Origin: Roseateles puraquae
Lineage (GTDB): Bacteria > Pseudomonadota > Gammaproteobacteria > Burkholderiales > Burkholderiaceae_C
Direction of reading: 5' to 3'
Length of the DNA stretch: 64,000 nt
Assembly: GCF_002205845.1 (NCBI RefSeq)
Contig: NZ_NISI01000006.1
Location: 372,001-436,000, forward strand
Shown here piece by piece: positions 40,804-50,400 of this stretch. The notes below the pieces were generated by a model that was given only the letters and a program-made list of their open reading frames with translations, made no database searches and was not told where the DNA came from. Position 1 is the stretch's first letter; every line of letters starts with the position of its first letter. The translations under genes were made by a program, and so were the position numbers.

Positions 40804-42345
40804 TCATTGCGCGGCGGCGGGGGTCCAGCGCGCTGGCCACAGGCGCAGGGCGGCCCGGGTCACGAACTCGTCGACGTAGAAGCCCGCGTAGCTCCAGCGG
40901 CGCCAGCCCGAGAGCAGGTCGGGGCGCGTCTGCATCAACGTGAGGCTGAGGTAGAGCAGGGCCATGCCGGCGAGCGCGACCCAGCCGGCGGCGGCCAGCG
41001 GGGCATCGCTCACGCCAAAGGGCAGCGCATGGCCCACGCAGGCCGCCAGCACCAGGCCGGCCACCATGGCCGCCCCGGTCAGCGCGCCGCGCCAAGCCGG
41101 CGGGGCATCGGGATGGCGCTGTGCCGGCTGCCACAGCAGCGGCGCCCAGGCCAGGGCCAGCAGCGCCGTCCACCAGCCGGGCCAGCCGGCGCCGGGCAGC
41201 ACCAGCGCCACGGCGCTCAGCACCGCCCACAGCACCGCGCCCACGACCAGCGGCGCCACGACGACGCTGGCCAGCGACGGCGCCACGCTGCCGCGCATCA
41301 GGCGCAGCCGGGTGTCTTCCACCGCGCCGGAGGCCGCCAGGAAGGCATGGGCCTTGTAGAGCGAATGGCCCAGCAGGTGCAGCAGCGCCAGGGTGTACAG
41401 GCCCAGGCCGCACTCCATCACCATGAAACCCATCTGCGCCACGGTCGACCAGGCCAGCCGCACCTTGATGCTGATGCGCGTGAGCATCACCAGCCCGGCC
41501 AGCACGGCCGTCAGCAGGCCGGCCACCACCAGCAGCCAGCGGGCCACCGGCGCGGCTTCCAGCAGCGGCGCGAAACGGATGAGCACGAAGCCGCCCAGGT
41601 TGATGACGCCCGCATGCAGCAGGGCCGACACCGGCGTGGGCGCCTCCATCACCTGGATGAGCCAGCCATGCACCGGCAGCAGCGCGGTGCGCAGCACCAC
41701 GGCCAGCGCCAGGCAGACGGCGCTCAGCTGCAGCGGCCAGGCGGCCGGGCCGGTCGCCAGCGTCTGCCACAGGGCGGACAACGAACCCGAGCCCACCTGA
41801 TGCCAGGCCAGGGCCGCGGCGGCCACCAGCAGCAGGTCAGCCAGCCGGTCGGCGACGCGCTTCTTGTGCGCGGCCAGCAGGGCGAAGGGGCGATCGGTAT
41901 AGAAGCACAGCAGATGCTGCAGGGCCAGGCCCACGGCCGCCCAGGCGGCGATCAGCACCAGCCAGTGGTCGGCCAGCAGCAGCAGGTGCACCGCGGCCAG
42001 CACGCCGCCCAGGGCGGCCACGTAGCGCGGCTGGCCGGGCTCGCCCTCCAGATAGCGCGAGGAGAAGGCCGCGATGGTGGTGCCCAGCAGCTGCACCAGC
42101 ACCGCGATCCAGGCGCCGGCCAGCGTCACACCCAGGCCGGCCGGCATGGCGGCCGCAACCGCCCCGGGGGCCACGAACTGCGCCCCCAGGCTGGCCAGGG
42201 CGCCGGCCAGCGCCAGCCAGGCCAGCGCCCGGAAGCGCCGCCAGGCCGGCGCTGCCAGCCCGCTGCGGCGATGCGGCACCGCCGCCAGCATCAAGGCGGC
42301 GGGCAACAGGCTGCAGGCCAGGGTCAACAGGGCGGGCGGATTCAT
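40804..42345 (-). CDS. dabB: inorganic carbon transporter membrane subunit DabB (NuoL/MrpA-like)
   Basis: 513 aa, about 13-14 membrane helices. It is related to proton-pumping Complex I subunits: HGWLIQVMEAPTPVSALLHA with the conserved His/Glu, and STVAQMGFMVMECGLG. It is short for NuoL, as DabB is. It probably conducts H+ or Na+ to drive DabA. I start at the ATG at 42345 (MNPPALLTLACSLLPAALML) with GGAG upstream; an earlier in-frame ATG at 42408 lacks this. Divergent from the LysR gene, its likely regulator. Confidence 0.92.
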   Translation of the reverse strand: MNPPALLTLACSLLPAALMLAAVPHRRSGLAAPAWRRFRALAWLALAGALASLGAQFVAPGAVAAAMPAGLGVTLAGAWIAVLVQLLGTTIAAFSSRYLEGEPGQPRYVAALGGVLAAVHLLLLADHWLVLIAAWAAVGLALQHLLCFYTDRPFALLAAHKKRVADRLADLLLVAAAALAWHQVGSGSLSALWQTLATGPAAWPLQLSAVCLALAVVLRTALLPVHGWLIQVMEAPTPVSALLHAGVINLGGFVLIRFAPLLEAAPVARWLLVVAGLLTAVLAGLVMLTRISIKVRLAWSTVAQMGFMVMECGLGLYTLALLHLLGHSLYKAHAFLAASGAVEDTRLRLMRGSVAPSLASVVVAPLVVGAVLWAVLSAVALVLPGAGWPGWWTALLALAWAPLLWQPAQRHPDAPPAWRGALTGAAMVAGLVLAACVGHALPFGVSDAPLAAAGWVALAGMALLYLSLTLMQTRPDLLSGWRRWSYAGFYVDEFVTRAALRLWPARWTPAAAQ

Positions 42346-42391
42346 CGGCGCACTCCAATTCGCAATGGGCGGCATGGTGCGCAAGTCCGAG

Positions 42392-42419
42392 CGTTCCGTA
42401 AAATTCAATGTTCGGAACG
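42392..42419. promoter_or_regulatory. putative LysR-type operator between dabB and lysR
   Basis: CGTTCCG (42392-42398) and CGGAACG (42413-42419), perfect 7-bp arms around 14 AT-rich bases, centred in the 93-bp divergent promoter region. The form fits a LysR-type recognition dyad. The adjacent LysR-family gene begins at 42439. Confidence 0.6.
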
Positions 42420-42438
42420 AATCGATCTATTAAACAGA

Positions 42439-43398
42439 ATGCTTCAGATCGAACAGCTCAATTTCCACCACCTCTTCTACTTTTGGCGGGTGGCCAAGAC
42501 GGGGCACCTGACGCAGGCGGCCACCGAGCTCCATGTGTCGCAATCGGCGCTGTCCAGCCAGATCCGCCAGCTGGAGGAGCGCATCGGCGAGCCGCTGTTC
42601 GAGCGCAGCGGGCGGCGCCTGCTGCTGACCGACACCGGGCAGCTGGTGCTGTCGTATGCCGAGAACATCTTCGGGCTGGGGCGGGAGATGCTCGGCCGGC
42701 TGCAGGGCCGCGGCGAGGGCCTGACGCGGGTGCGCGTGGGCAGCGTGGCCACGCTGTCGCGCAACTACCTGGAGAACTGGATCCGGCCGCTGCTGGCCGA
42801 CCCGAACGTGACGCTGTCGCTGGAGTCGGGCCTGTTGGACGACCTGCTGCGCCGGCTGTTCGAGCACCAGCTGGACGTGGTGCTGGCCAACGAGGCCGCG
42901 CCCGCCCGACCCGACCGGCCGCTGCACTGCCGCTTCCTGGGCAGCCAGGCGATCTCGCTGGTGGGCCCGGCCGCCACCTGGCGCGGCCGCAGCCTGCGCC
43001 TGCCGGAAGACCTCGAAGGCCGGGAGCTCGCCCTGCCCGGCCCGCGCCATGCGCTGCGCGGCGAGTTCGACGCCCTCTGTGTGGCCGCGGGCGTCACGCC
43101 ACGCCTGCGCGCCGAGGTCGACGACATGGCCATGCTGCGCCTGGTGGCCCGCGACAGCGGCTGGCTGACCGTGCTGCCCGAGGTGGTGGTGCAGGACGAA
43201 CTGCGCACCGGCGTGCTGGTGCGGGTGGGCCGCTCCACGCAGCTTCGCGAGAACTTCTACGCCATCACCACGCTGCACCGGCACCGGCTGGAGCGACTGG
43301 AGCAGCTGCTGGCCCACACGCCGCTGGCGGTGGACGACGACACGCTCACGGCTGCAACTGGAACTCCACCCGCGCCCAGCGCCCTAGGCCGTCCATGA
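42439..43398 (+). CDS. LysR-family transcriptional regulator (NhaR-like), likely controlling dabBA
   Basis: 319 aa. The N-terminal winged helix (LNFHHLFYFWRVAKTGHLTQ, ATELHVSQSALSSQIRQLEE) is followed by a LysR effector domain (about 90-300), nearest in style to NhaR. Divergent transcription from dabB with a dyad between suggests it senses an inorganic-carbon or ion signal. The ATG at 42439 has no Shine-Dalgarno; the message may be leaderless or weakly translated. Its last 53 bases overlap the 3' end of pbpC on the other strand. Confidence 0.9.
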   Translation: MLQIEQLNFHHLFYFWRVAKTGHLTQAATELHVSQSALSSQIRQLEERIGEPLFERSGRRLLLTDTGQLVLSYAENIFGLGREMLGRLQGRGEGLTRVRVGSVATLSRNYLENWIRPLLADPNVTLSLESGLLDDLLRRLFEHQLDVVLANEAAPARPDRPLHCRFLGSQAISLVGPAATWRGRSLRLPEDLEGRELALPGPRHALRGEFDALCVAAGVTPRLRAEVDDMAMLRLVARDSGWLTVLPEVVVQDELRTGVLVRVGRSTQLRENFYAITTLHRHRLERLEQLLAHTPLAVDDDTLTAATGTPPAPSALGRP

Positions 43399-45703
43399 CG
43401 GTCAGGCGGTGGGCGCCGGGGCGGCTCACCTGAAGCACCTGGGCGGCCGAGGCCACGTCGCTCGCGGCCATCCACTGGCCGTCGAGCAGCCAGGTCGTGC
43501 CCTGCTGCGCGCCGATGGCCTGCAGCCGCAGGGTGACCTCGCGCTGGCCCGGCGTAGGCCGCAGCACGGTGCCGGGCTCCAGGCCCACCACGCGCAGGCG
43601 GTGGGCCACCGGCTCGCGCGGGGCGCAGTCGGCACGCCAGGGCAGGCGCTCCAGCGGGTGGCGCTGTTCGGCGTCCAGAAACGGCCCGAGCAAGGCGGGC
43701 CAGCGCACCGCCTCGAAGCGCTCAGCGTCCGCCGCACAGCCCGGCTGCACCCGCTGGCCGGCCAGCACCCACACGGGCTCCACCAGCGGGCCGGAGCGCA
43801 GGCGGTCGGGCAGGGTGGGCGGCACCGCGCCGTCCAGCGTCCAGGCGGTGCGGTGCTGCAGGCACAGCCCGGGCTCGGTGGCCGATTCGGCCAGCCCCTG
43901 CGGCCAGCAGATGGGCACGGCCGCGACGCTGGCGGGCTGGCGGCGCGGGCCGAGCTGCTGGCGTGAGTCGCCGGGGCCGAGCGCGGCGGCCAGGTCGCGC
44001 AGCAGCGGCGCGGCGGAGTTGGCGCCGAAATGGCCGGGGTTGGGCGTGCCGTCGGGCCGGCCGATCCACACGCCGAAGGTGTAGCGGTCGGTCACGCCCA
44101 GCGCCCAGGCGTCGCGAAAGCCGAAGCTCGTGCCCGTCTTCCAGGCCACGCGCTGGCCGCTCTCGCGAAACGGGTTGCCGGGCCGGCCGCCGTTCTCCAG
44201 GATCTCGCGCACGATGAAAGCGGCGCCTTCGCTCATCAGCCGCGTCTCCTGCAATGCGGCGCCCGGCGTGAGGTGGGGGCGCGCCGCCACGCCACCGCGC
44301 GCCAGCGCCGTGTAGGCGCCCACCAGCTCCTCCAGCGTGGTGCTGCCGCCGCCGAGGATGAGGCTCAGGTTGGGCGCCGCGTTGGCGGGCATGCGCAACT
44401 TCACGCCCGCATTGCGCAGCCGGCCGGCGAAGCGCTCGGGGCCGATGCGGTCGAGCAGGTCCACCGCCGGCACGTTGAGCGAGCGCTGCAGCGCCTCGCT
44501 CACGCTAACCGGGCCGGAGAAGTCCGCCTGGAAGTTGCCGGGCGCATAGCCGCCGAAGTTCTGCGGCGCGTCGATCAGCAGGCTCTCGGAATGGATGAGG
44601 CCGTCATCCAGCGCCATCGCGTACAGAAACGGCTTGAGCGTGGAGCCCGGCGAGCGGCGGGCGCGCACCATGTCGACATGCGCGCCGCGGCGGGCATCGG
44701 TGAAGTCGGCCGACCCCACATAACCACGCACTTCCAGTGTGCGGTTGTCCACCACCAACGCCGCCATGGAGACGGCATCGGGCAGGCTGTTCAAGCGGTC
44801 GGTCAGCAGCTGCTCCAGACGCGCCTGCAGGCCGGCGTCGAGCGTGCTCTGGATGACCGCCGGCGTGTGGCCCTGGCGGCGGGCCTCCTGGCGCAGGCGC
44901 TCGGCCGCCAGCGGCGCCAGCCAGCGGGCGCGCAGCGGCGGGGCGAAGACGCGCTCCAGCTTGGCGTCGGCGACGTCGGCGGCCGTCCACACACCCAGGG
45001 TCCGCATTCGCGTGAGCACCTTGTCGCGCGCGGCCTGGGCCGAGGCCACCGCGCGGTCGGGCCGCAGCCGCGTGGGGGACTGCGGCAGCGCCACCAGCAG
45101 CGCGGCCTCGGCCTTGGAGAGGTCACCGGCCGACTTGCCCAGGTAGGCGCGGCTGGCCGTCTCCACACCCTCCAGCGGCCCGCCCATGGGCGCCAGGTTG
45201 AGGTAGAGCGTCAGGATCTCGTGCTTGCTGCAATGCAGCTCCAGTTGCAGCGCCCGGGCGATCTGGCGCAGCTTGGCCGGCACGCTGCGGCCGGCGGCTT
45301 TGTCGTCGACGAGGCGGGCCACCTGCATGGTCAGGGTGGACCCGCCCGACACGATGCGCCCGTGCCGCGCCCACTGCCATGCGGCCCGCACCAGGGCCAC
45401 AGGGTTGACACCGGGGTGCCAGTCAAACCAGCGGTCTTCGTAATGCAGAAGCGCCTGCAGGTAGTAGGGCGAAACGGCTTCGGGCGTGGTCGGGTGGCGC
45501 TGCGCGCCGTCGTCCCCGGGCCAGGCGCGCAGCGGCGTGCCGTCGGCAGCCAGCACGGTCAGCGTGGGCGAGTCGCTCGCGGGGGTGGGCAGCGGGAAAG
45601 CGAAGTCGAGCGCGAGGACGAGCAGCAGGATGGCGGCGAGCGTGAGCTCGAAGCGGCGCAGGCGGCTCACGCGCGACCCTCTCGCAGTGCGCGGCTGCGG
45701 CAT
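43346..45703 (-). CDS. pbpC: penicillin-binding protein 1C
   Basis: 785 aa. One N-terminal membrane anchor (about 18-36). A GT51 glycosyltransferase domain includes YEDRWFDWHPGVNP and GGSTLTMQVARL. The transpeptidase domain has SPGSTLKPF (Ser nucleophile), SLN and KTGTSFGFRDAW, and a C-terminal PBP1C domain follows. It polymerises peptidoglycan. A GTG at 45670 has a better ribosome site (GAGAGGG) and may be the true start. PbpC genes usually pair with an alpha-2-macroglobulin gene; here that partner follows at 47452 after three small genes. Confidence 0.94.
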   Translation of the reverse strand: MPQPRTARGSRVSRLRRFELTLAAILLLVLALDFAFPLPTPASDSPTLTVLAADGTPLRAWPGDDGAQRHPTTPEAVSPYYLQALLHYEDRWFDWHPGVNPVALVRAAWQWARHGRIVSGGSTLTMQVARLVDDKAAGRSVPAKLRQIARALQLELHCSKHEILTLYLNLAPMGGPLEGVETASRAYLGKSAGDLSKAEAALLVALPQSPTRLRPDRAVASAQAARDKVLTRMRTLGVWTAADVADAKLERVFAPPLRARWLAPLAAERLRQEARRQGHTPAVIQSTLDAGLQARLEQLLTDRLNSLPDAVSMAALVVDNRTLEVRGYVGSADFTDARRGAHVDMVRARRSPGSTLKPFLYAMALDDGLIHSESLLIDAPQNFGGYAPGNFQADFSGPVSVSEALQRSLNVPAVDLLDRIGPERFAGRLRNAGVKLRMPANAAPNLSLILGGGSTTLEELVGAYTALARGGVAARPHLTPGAALQETRLMSEGAAFIVREILENGGRPGNPFRESGQRVAWKTGTSFGFRDAWALGVTDRYTFGVWIGRPDGTPNPGHFGANSAAPLLRDLAAALGPGDSRQQLGPRRQPASVAAVPICWPQGLAESATEPGLCLQHRTAWTLDGAVPPTLPDRLRSGPLVEPVWVLAGQRVQPGCAADAERFEAVRWPALLGPFLDAEQRHPLERLPWRADCAPREPVAHRLRVVGLEPGTVLRPTPGQREVTLRLQAIGAQQGTTWLLDGQWMAASDVASAAQVLQVSRPGAHRLTVMDGLGRWARVEFQLQP

Positions 45704-45750
45704 GCATCGCCGCCTGCAAAATCCTCGCGACGACGCCCGCCACCATTCCC

Positions 45751-46341
45751 ATGCAGAAGCAAGCCTGGAAGCTCTTCCCCACCCTCGTGCACCGCTACAC
45801 CGAGGTGCTCACCGCCGATCAGCTCGACACCATCCTGGCTCATTGCCTGCAGTCGGAAGCCGGCCGGCACGGCGCCCTGCTCGGCGACGCGCAATCGACC
45901 TTCGACAAGGATGCGCACTTCATCGAATCCCTTGAAGCAGCCCACGCCCATCTCCAGGGCCTCACGCAAGGCCTCGCGCAGCTGATGGACGCCTACGCCC
46001 GCGAACTGGGGCTGGACGGCGCCCGGCTGTCCAACTCGTGGTTCAACATTCAGCGCCCGGGCAGTGTGCTGCGGCATCACACCCACCCCGACTCGCGCGT
46101 GTCGGCGGCCCTGTGCATCGCCAGCGACGATGCCAGCAGCAAGCTGCACTTCGAGAACCCGAATCCGCTGATCGGCTTCATCGAGGCGGCGCAGCCCACC
46201 GAGTTCAACATGGAGATGGCCAAGTTCAAGCTCGCTCCAGGCGACCTGCTGCTGTTTCCGTCCTGGCTCAAGCACGGCTCCGGCTTCGAGGCCAACCAGT
46301 CGGCGCTGCGGGTCATGATCAGCCTGAACGCGGGAGCGTGA
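45751..46341 (+). CDS. putative 2OG-Fe(II) oxygenase (TIGR02466-type)
   Basis: 196 aa. The sequence carries the family signature SNSWFNIQRPGSVLRHHTHP followed by DSRVSAALCI, giving iron ligands His and Asp. A later LFPSWLKHGSG supplies the distal His, with Arg in ALRVMISLN for 2-oxoglutarate. It hydroxylates an unknown substrate. It is divergent from pbpC (47 bp between the pbpC ATG and this ATG) and converges on the DUF5329 gene with a 15-bp gap. Confidence 0.85.
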   Translation: MQKQAWKLFPTLVHRYTEVLTADQLDTILAHCLQSEAGRHGALLGDAQSTFDKDAHFIESLEAAHAHLQGLTQGLAQLMDAYARELGLDGARLSNSWFNIQRPGSVLRHHTHPDSRVSAALCIASDDASSKLHFENPNPLIGFIEAAQPTEFNMEMAKFKLAPGDLLLFPSWLKHGSGFEANQSALRVMISLNAGA

Positions 46342-46356
46342 CGCGGGCCATCGCGC

Positions 46357-46743
46357 TCAACGAGGCGCGGACGCCGCCCGCGCCGCCCTCACCTGCTGCA
46401 GCTCCGCCTTCAGCCACACCGCGCTCTGCACCGGCGCCTTGCCCGCACAGCGCACCAGATAGGGCTTGCCACTCATGCTGCTGGCCGACGCGCCGCGTTC
46501 GATGAACTGCTCGGCCGTGCTGACCATGTCCTTGCCTTCGAGGTAGTCGAGCTTCTTCAGCAGGTGCGCCTTCGCCTCGGCGCCGGCGTACCACGTGCCG
46601 TTGCGGTTGAACTCGCAGCCGGAGGTTTGCAGGCGGGTGAGGAGCGCGTCGACTTCGGCGCGGGCGGTCGGCAGCAGGGGCGCGGCGGAGGCCACGAGAG
46701 CTGCACCACAGGCGATCAGCAGCATGAACCAGGGGCGAATCAT
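46357..46743 (-). CDS. DUF5329-family secreted protein
   Basis: 128 aa with a signal peptide (MIRPWFMLLIACGAALVASA). The mature part shows the family pattern: LLTRLQTSGCEFNRNGTWY, AKAHLLKKLDYL, AEQFIERGASASSMSGKPYL, and a second Cys in VRCAG that probably bonds with the first. Function unknown. I start at the ATG at 46743; the longer frame has no signal peptide at its start. Confidence 0.82.
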   Translation of the reverse strand: MIRPWFMLLIACGAALVASAAPLLPTARAEVDALLTRLQTSGCEFNRNGTWYAGAEAKAHLLKKLDYLEGKDMVSTAEQFIERGASASSMSGKPYLVRCAGKAPVQSAVWLKAELQQVRAARAASAPR

Positions 46744-46798
46744 GGAAGGACTCAACGGTTGATTGGAAGCGGCAGGTGCTGCGGGCTGCTCAGCAGGG

Positions 46799-47455
46799 CT
46801 ACTCCGTCGGGGAAGCGGCATCGTTCACGATGGTCGCCTTCAGTCGTTGCCCGTAGGTGCATGCTGGGTCTTCCGGTCCGTACTTGCACGACTTCTCCAA
46901 GACCTTCAGCGCCTGCTGGCGATCCTGCCTCACGCCGAGACCGCGGCTGAGGTGCAGGGCTTGCATCGTGCATGCCCACGGGTCATCGGCCTGACAGGCC
47001 TTGTCGTAGGTCCGGGCCGCACAAGCCTGCACTTCCACATCGTCTCGCCGTTCTTCAAACAGCCCCGCTGCCCGGTTCGTACAACCTGACGCGATGCCGA
47101 GTTGGCACGCTCGCTGAAACAGGACTACGCTGGCGTGGGACGCGACGTGCGCCTCCTGCAGCGCTTCCGCAAGCCAGTAGCACGCGCCGGCATCGTTCTG
47201 CGCACATTCGGCAAGGCAGGATTGCATCTGGCCCGGTTCGCACTGCTTGCGGCCCAGATAGACGAGTGATTGAACCTGCGGCATCAAGGAAGCAGGACAG
47301 CGCAGGGCCAGCGCCCGCCAGTCCCCACGATCCAAGACCTGCCCTGAAACAGCCAGGGCCTCCTTCGACGGCGGCTGAGCCGTTGCCAAGCCTGCCAGCG
47401 ACAGCAGGGTCACGACGGCACCGAGACGCCGCCAAGCGCATCCGCTGCGGGTCAT
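46799..47455 (-). CDS. secreted Cys-rich Sel1-repeat-like protein
   Basis: 218 aa with a signal peptide (about 1-26, ending LATAQ). The mature protein has many cysteines in helical repeats of Sel1/Hcp type (NDAGACYWLAEALQEAHV; RACQLGIASGCTNRAAGLFE; KACQADDPWACTMQALHLSR), where paired Cys residues lock each helical hairpin. Probably a periplasmic scaffold. Its ATG overlaps the stop of the alpha-2-macroglobulin gene, so the two are translationally coupled and probably work together. Confidence 0.8.
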   Translation of the reverse strand: MTRSGCAWRRLGAVVTLLSLAGLATAQPPSKEALAVSGQVLDRGDWRALALRCPASLMPQVQSLVYLGRKQCEPGQMQSCLAECAQNDAGACYWLAEALQEAHVASHASVVLFQRACQLGIASGCTNRAAGLFEERRDDVEVQACAARTYDKACQADDPWACTMQALHLSRGLGVRQDRQQALKVLEKSCKYGPEDPACTYGQRLKATIVNDAASPTE

Positions 47456-50400
47456 CGTTTGTCCACCACCGTGATCTCCCCTTCCGCCTTGCCGATGCCT
47501 CGCACCTCCGGCCGGTACATGTCCTCGGCAAAGGTGGCAGGCACCACGTAGCGGCCTGGCGTGACGGCACGCACCAGGTAGAAGACGTCCAGCGTCTGGC
47601 CCAGGGCCGCCGCGGCCACGAAGCGGTCGTCGCGGTACTCCATGTGGGCGATGCGTTCGTTCGCGTTGGCCTGGGCGATGTTGACGCCGTCCACCGTGAA
47701 CTCGCCGGCCTTGGGGCCCTGGCTGAGGTTGAGGTTCTCGATCTCGAAGCCGGCCGGGATGCGGTCCACCACCAGGCCGTCCTTGATGCTCTGGCTGGCC
47801 TTGACCCGCAGGCGCACGATGAACATCTCGCCGGTGGCGAACTGGCGCGCGGTGACGGGCTTGCCGTCGGTCGAGAACATCGCGCGCTCCACCGAGATGC
47901 GGTCGCTCGTGGGCGGCAGCGGCTTGACCGGATAACCCTGGGCCGACACCTCCACGTACAGCGGCGCGCCGCCTTCGTTCTTCAGTGACACGCCGGACTT
48001 GAGCTGCGCGAGCGTGAGGCTCTGCTGGCCCACGGCCGTGCCGGTCCAGGCGTCGGCCTTGGTGCCGACGGTGAGGGCGGTGGTCCAGGCCGCGTCCTTG
48101 GCGGTGCCGTTGGTGGCGGCCTGTACCGCCAGGAACAGCGCCAGGCGTTCCTGCGTGGAGTAGTAGTTGCGGCGGCTGAAGTCGTCCGACAGGTCGAACA
48201 GCAGGTTCTCGCGGCGCTCATGCGCGACCTTGTGCCGCAGCAGCAGCGCATAGGCCAGCGCGCGGTCGCGCACCTTGCTGCCGTAGTCGCCCAGCCACTG
48301 GCTCCAGTAGTTGCCGGGGTCATCGGGCTGGTAGCCGTAGCCGCGGTTCATGGCGTCGTCGAAGGCCTGCTTGGCGCGGGCTTCGTCGCCCATCAGCTTG
48401 AGCGCCAGGCCCAGATGCACCAGCGGCAGCGGCGACAGCGCATGGCTGCGGTACTGCTCGTGCAGGGTGCGCAGCGTGGCCAGCGGTGCCTTCTGCTCGC
48501 GGGCCAGGATGTAGCCGGCATGCGCCGCCTCGGCAAAGCGCTGGTGGGCCAGGCGCAGGGTCTCGGCATCGCGCCAGTCGGCGATGCGGCCCTTGTCGTC
48601 GCGCTTGGGGTCCTTCGCGGGCGTGGTCTGCTGCGAGGGCGCGCGCTGGAACTGTTCCAGCAGCCCGTCCATCGAGCGCTTGAGCTGCGCCTCGGGCACC
48701 GCAAAGCCTGAGTCGCGCGCATCCTGCAGGAAGCCGGTGACATAGGCGCTCAGCCAGCCTTCATACGGGCTGCTCGCCGCCCACAGGCCGTAGCCGCCCT
48801 TGGGCTGCTGCATGCTGGCCAGGCGGGCGAACGCACCCTCCAGCCGTTTCGCGCGTTCTTCCCGAGGGACGGGCTTCAGGCCCCAGCGCTTGGCCGCCTC
48901 GTCATCGATGAACACGAGCGGGTAGGCGCTGGAGGTCGTCTGCTCCAGGCAGCCGTAGGGGTACATCAGCAGGCCCTGCACCTGCTCCTTGATGTCGATG
49001 GGCGGCGTGTTGGACACACTCAGCGTGACCCCGGCCGAGCCCGCCCAGAAGGCGTCGAGCAGGGTCTTGTCCAGCGTCTGCGTAGCGCCGGGCTCCAGCC
49101 GCACGCGGCGGCCCTCACGCACCAGTGGCGTGACGGGTTGCACCTGCAGCGCCGCCTCGCGCGTCAGGCTCAGCGGCCCGGCGCTGACCTTGACCTGGAT
49201 CGGCGCCAGGCCCCAGGCATCCAGCGCCTCGGCCTGGAAGCGCAGGATCTGCCGCTGCTTGTCGTTCAACTTGATCGGCTCCGCGCTGCCGGTGATCTTG
49301 ACCGGGCCGGTCGACGTGACGGCCACGCTGACCGTCTGCGGCGCGCCGCTCAGGTTGGTCACGTCCAACGCGATGGTGGCCTTGTCGCCGGGCGACACGA
49401 AGCGCGGCATGTTCAGCTCCGCCACCAGCGGCGCGGCCACGACCGTCTCGGCTTGCGCCGAGCCGTAGCTGTCGGCGCTGCTGACCACCGCCATCACGCG
49501 CAGCGTGCCGTTGAAGTCGGGCAGCTTGAGGTTGATGGTGGCTTCGCCCTTGGCGTCGAGCTGCACCGGCCCGCTGAAGAGGTCCACCAGCAGCACCTTG
49601 CGCGGCATGCTTTGTGAGTCGCGCTTGCCGGCGTCGCCGCCGAAGCGCTGCTTGGCCATGTTGCCGTCCATCTTCTCGATGAGGCGGCCGTAGAGGTCGA
49701 GCATGTCGGCGCCGTAGCGGTGCTTGCCGAAGAAGAAGTCCTGCGGGTCAGGCGTCTTGTAGTTGGTGATGTTCAGGATGCCCACGTCCACCGCACTGAC
49801 CGTGACGATGGCCGGCTTGCCGGCGAGCGAGGGCGCCTTGACGGTGATGGGCAGCGGCACCGACGGCTGGGTCTTGGCCGGCACGGTGAGCGCCACCTTG
49901 GCCTTGCGGTCCTCGCGGTAGAGCGGCAGGTGCACCAGGCCCAGCGCGCGCGCCGGTGTGACCTTGTCGCCCTGGCTGCCGGGGCGGAAGGCGGCGACGG
50001 TGATGTAGAGGTCGTGGCGCGCCCAGGCGGCATCGACCGGGATGTCGAGGTCGGTGCCGCTGGCCTTCACGCCGATGCGCTTCGTCCACAGCACGCGGTC
50101 GCCTTCCACCGTGACGATGGCCTCGCCGTCATGCGGCGGCTTGATGGCCAGCTTGGCCACGTCGCCCGGCTTGAAGGGCGCGCCTTGCAGCTTGAGCTGC
50201 ACGCGGTCGGGGCGGTTGCCGATGTCGTCGGCGTCCTGCGCGCCGTAGCCGGCATAGAAGCCATAGCGCAGGGCCAGGCCGGTGTCGGGGTCGGTCACCT
50301 CCAGGCGGTAGCGGCCCCAGCGCACCGGCAGGGCAACCTTGGTGCGCTCCTTCAGGGCCAGCGTGCGAGCTTCCACCAGCTCCTCGGTGGTGTTGAAGCC

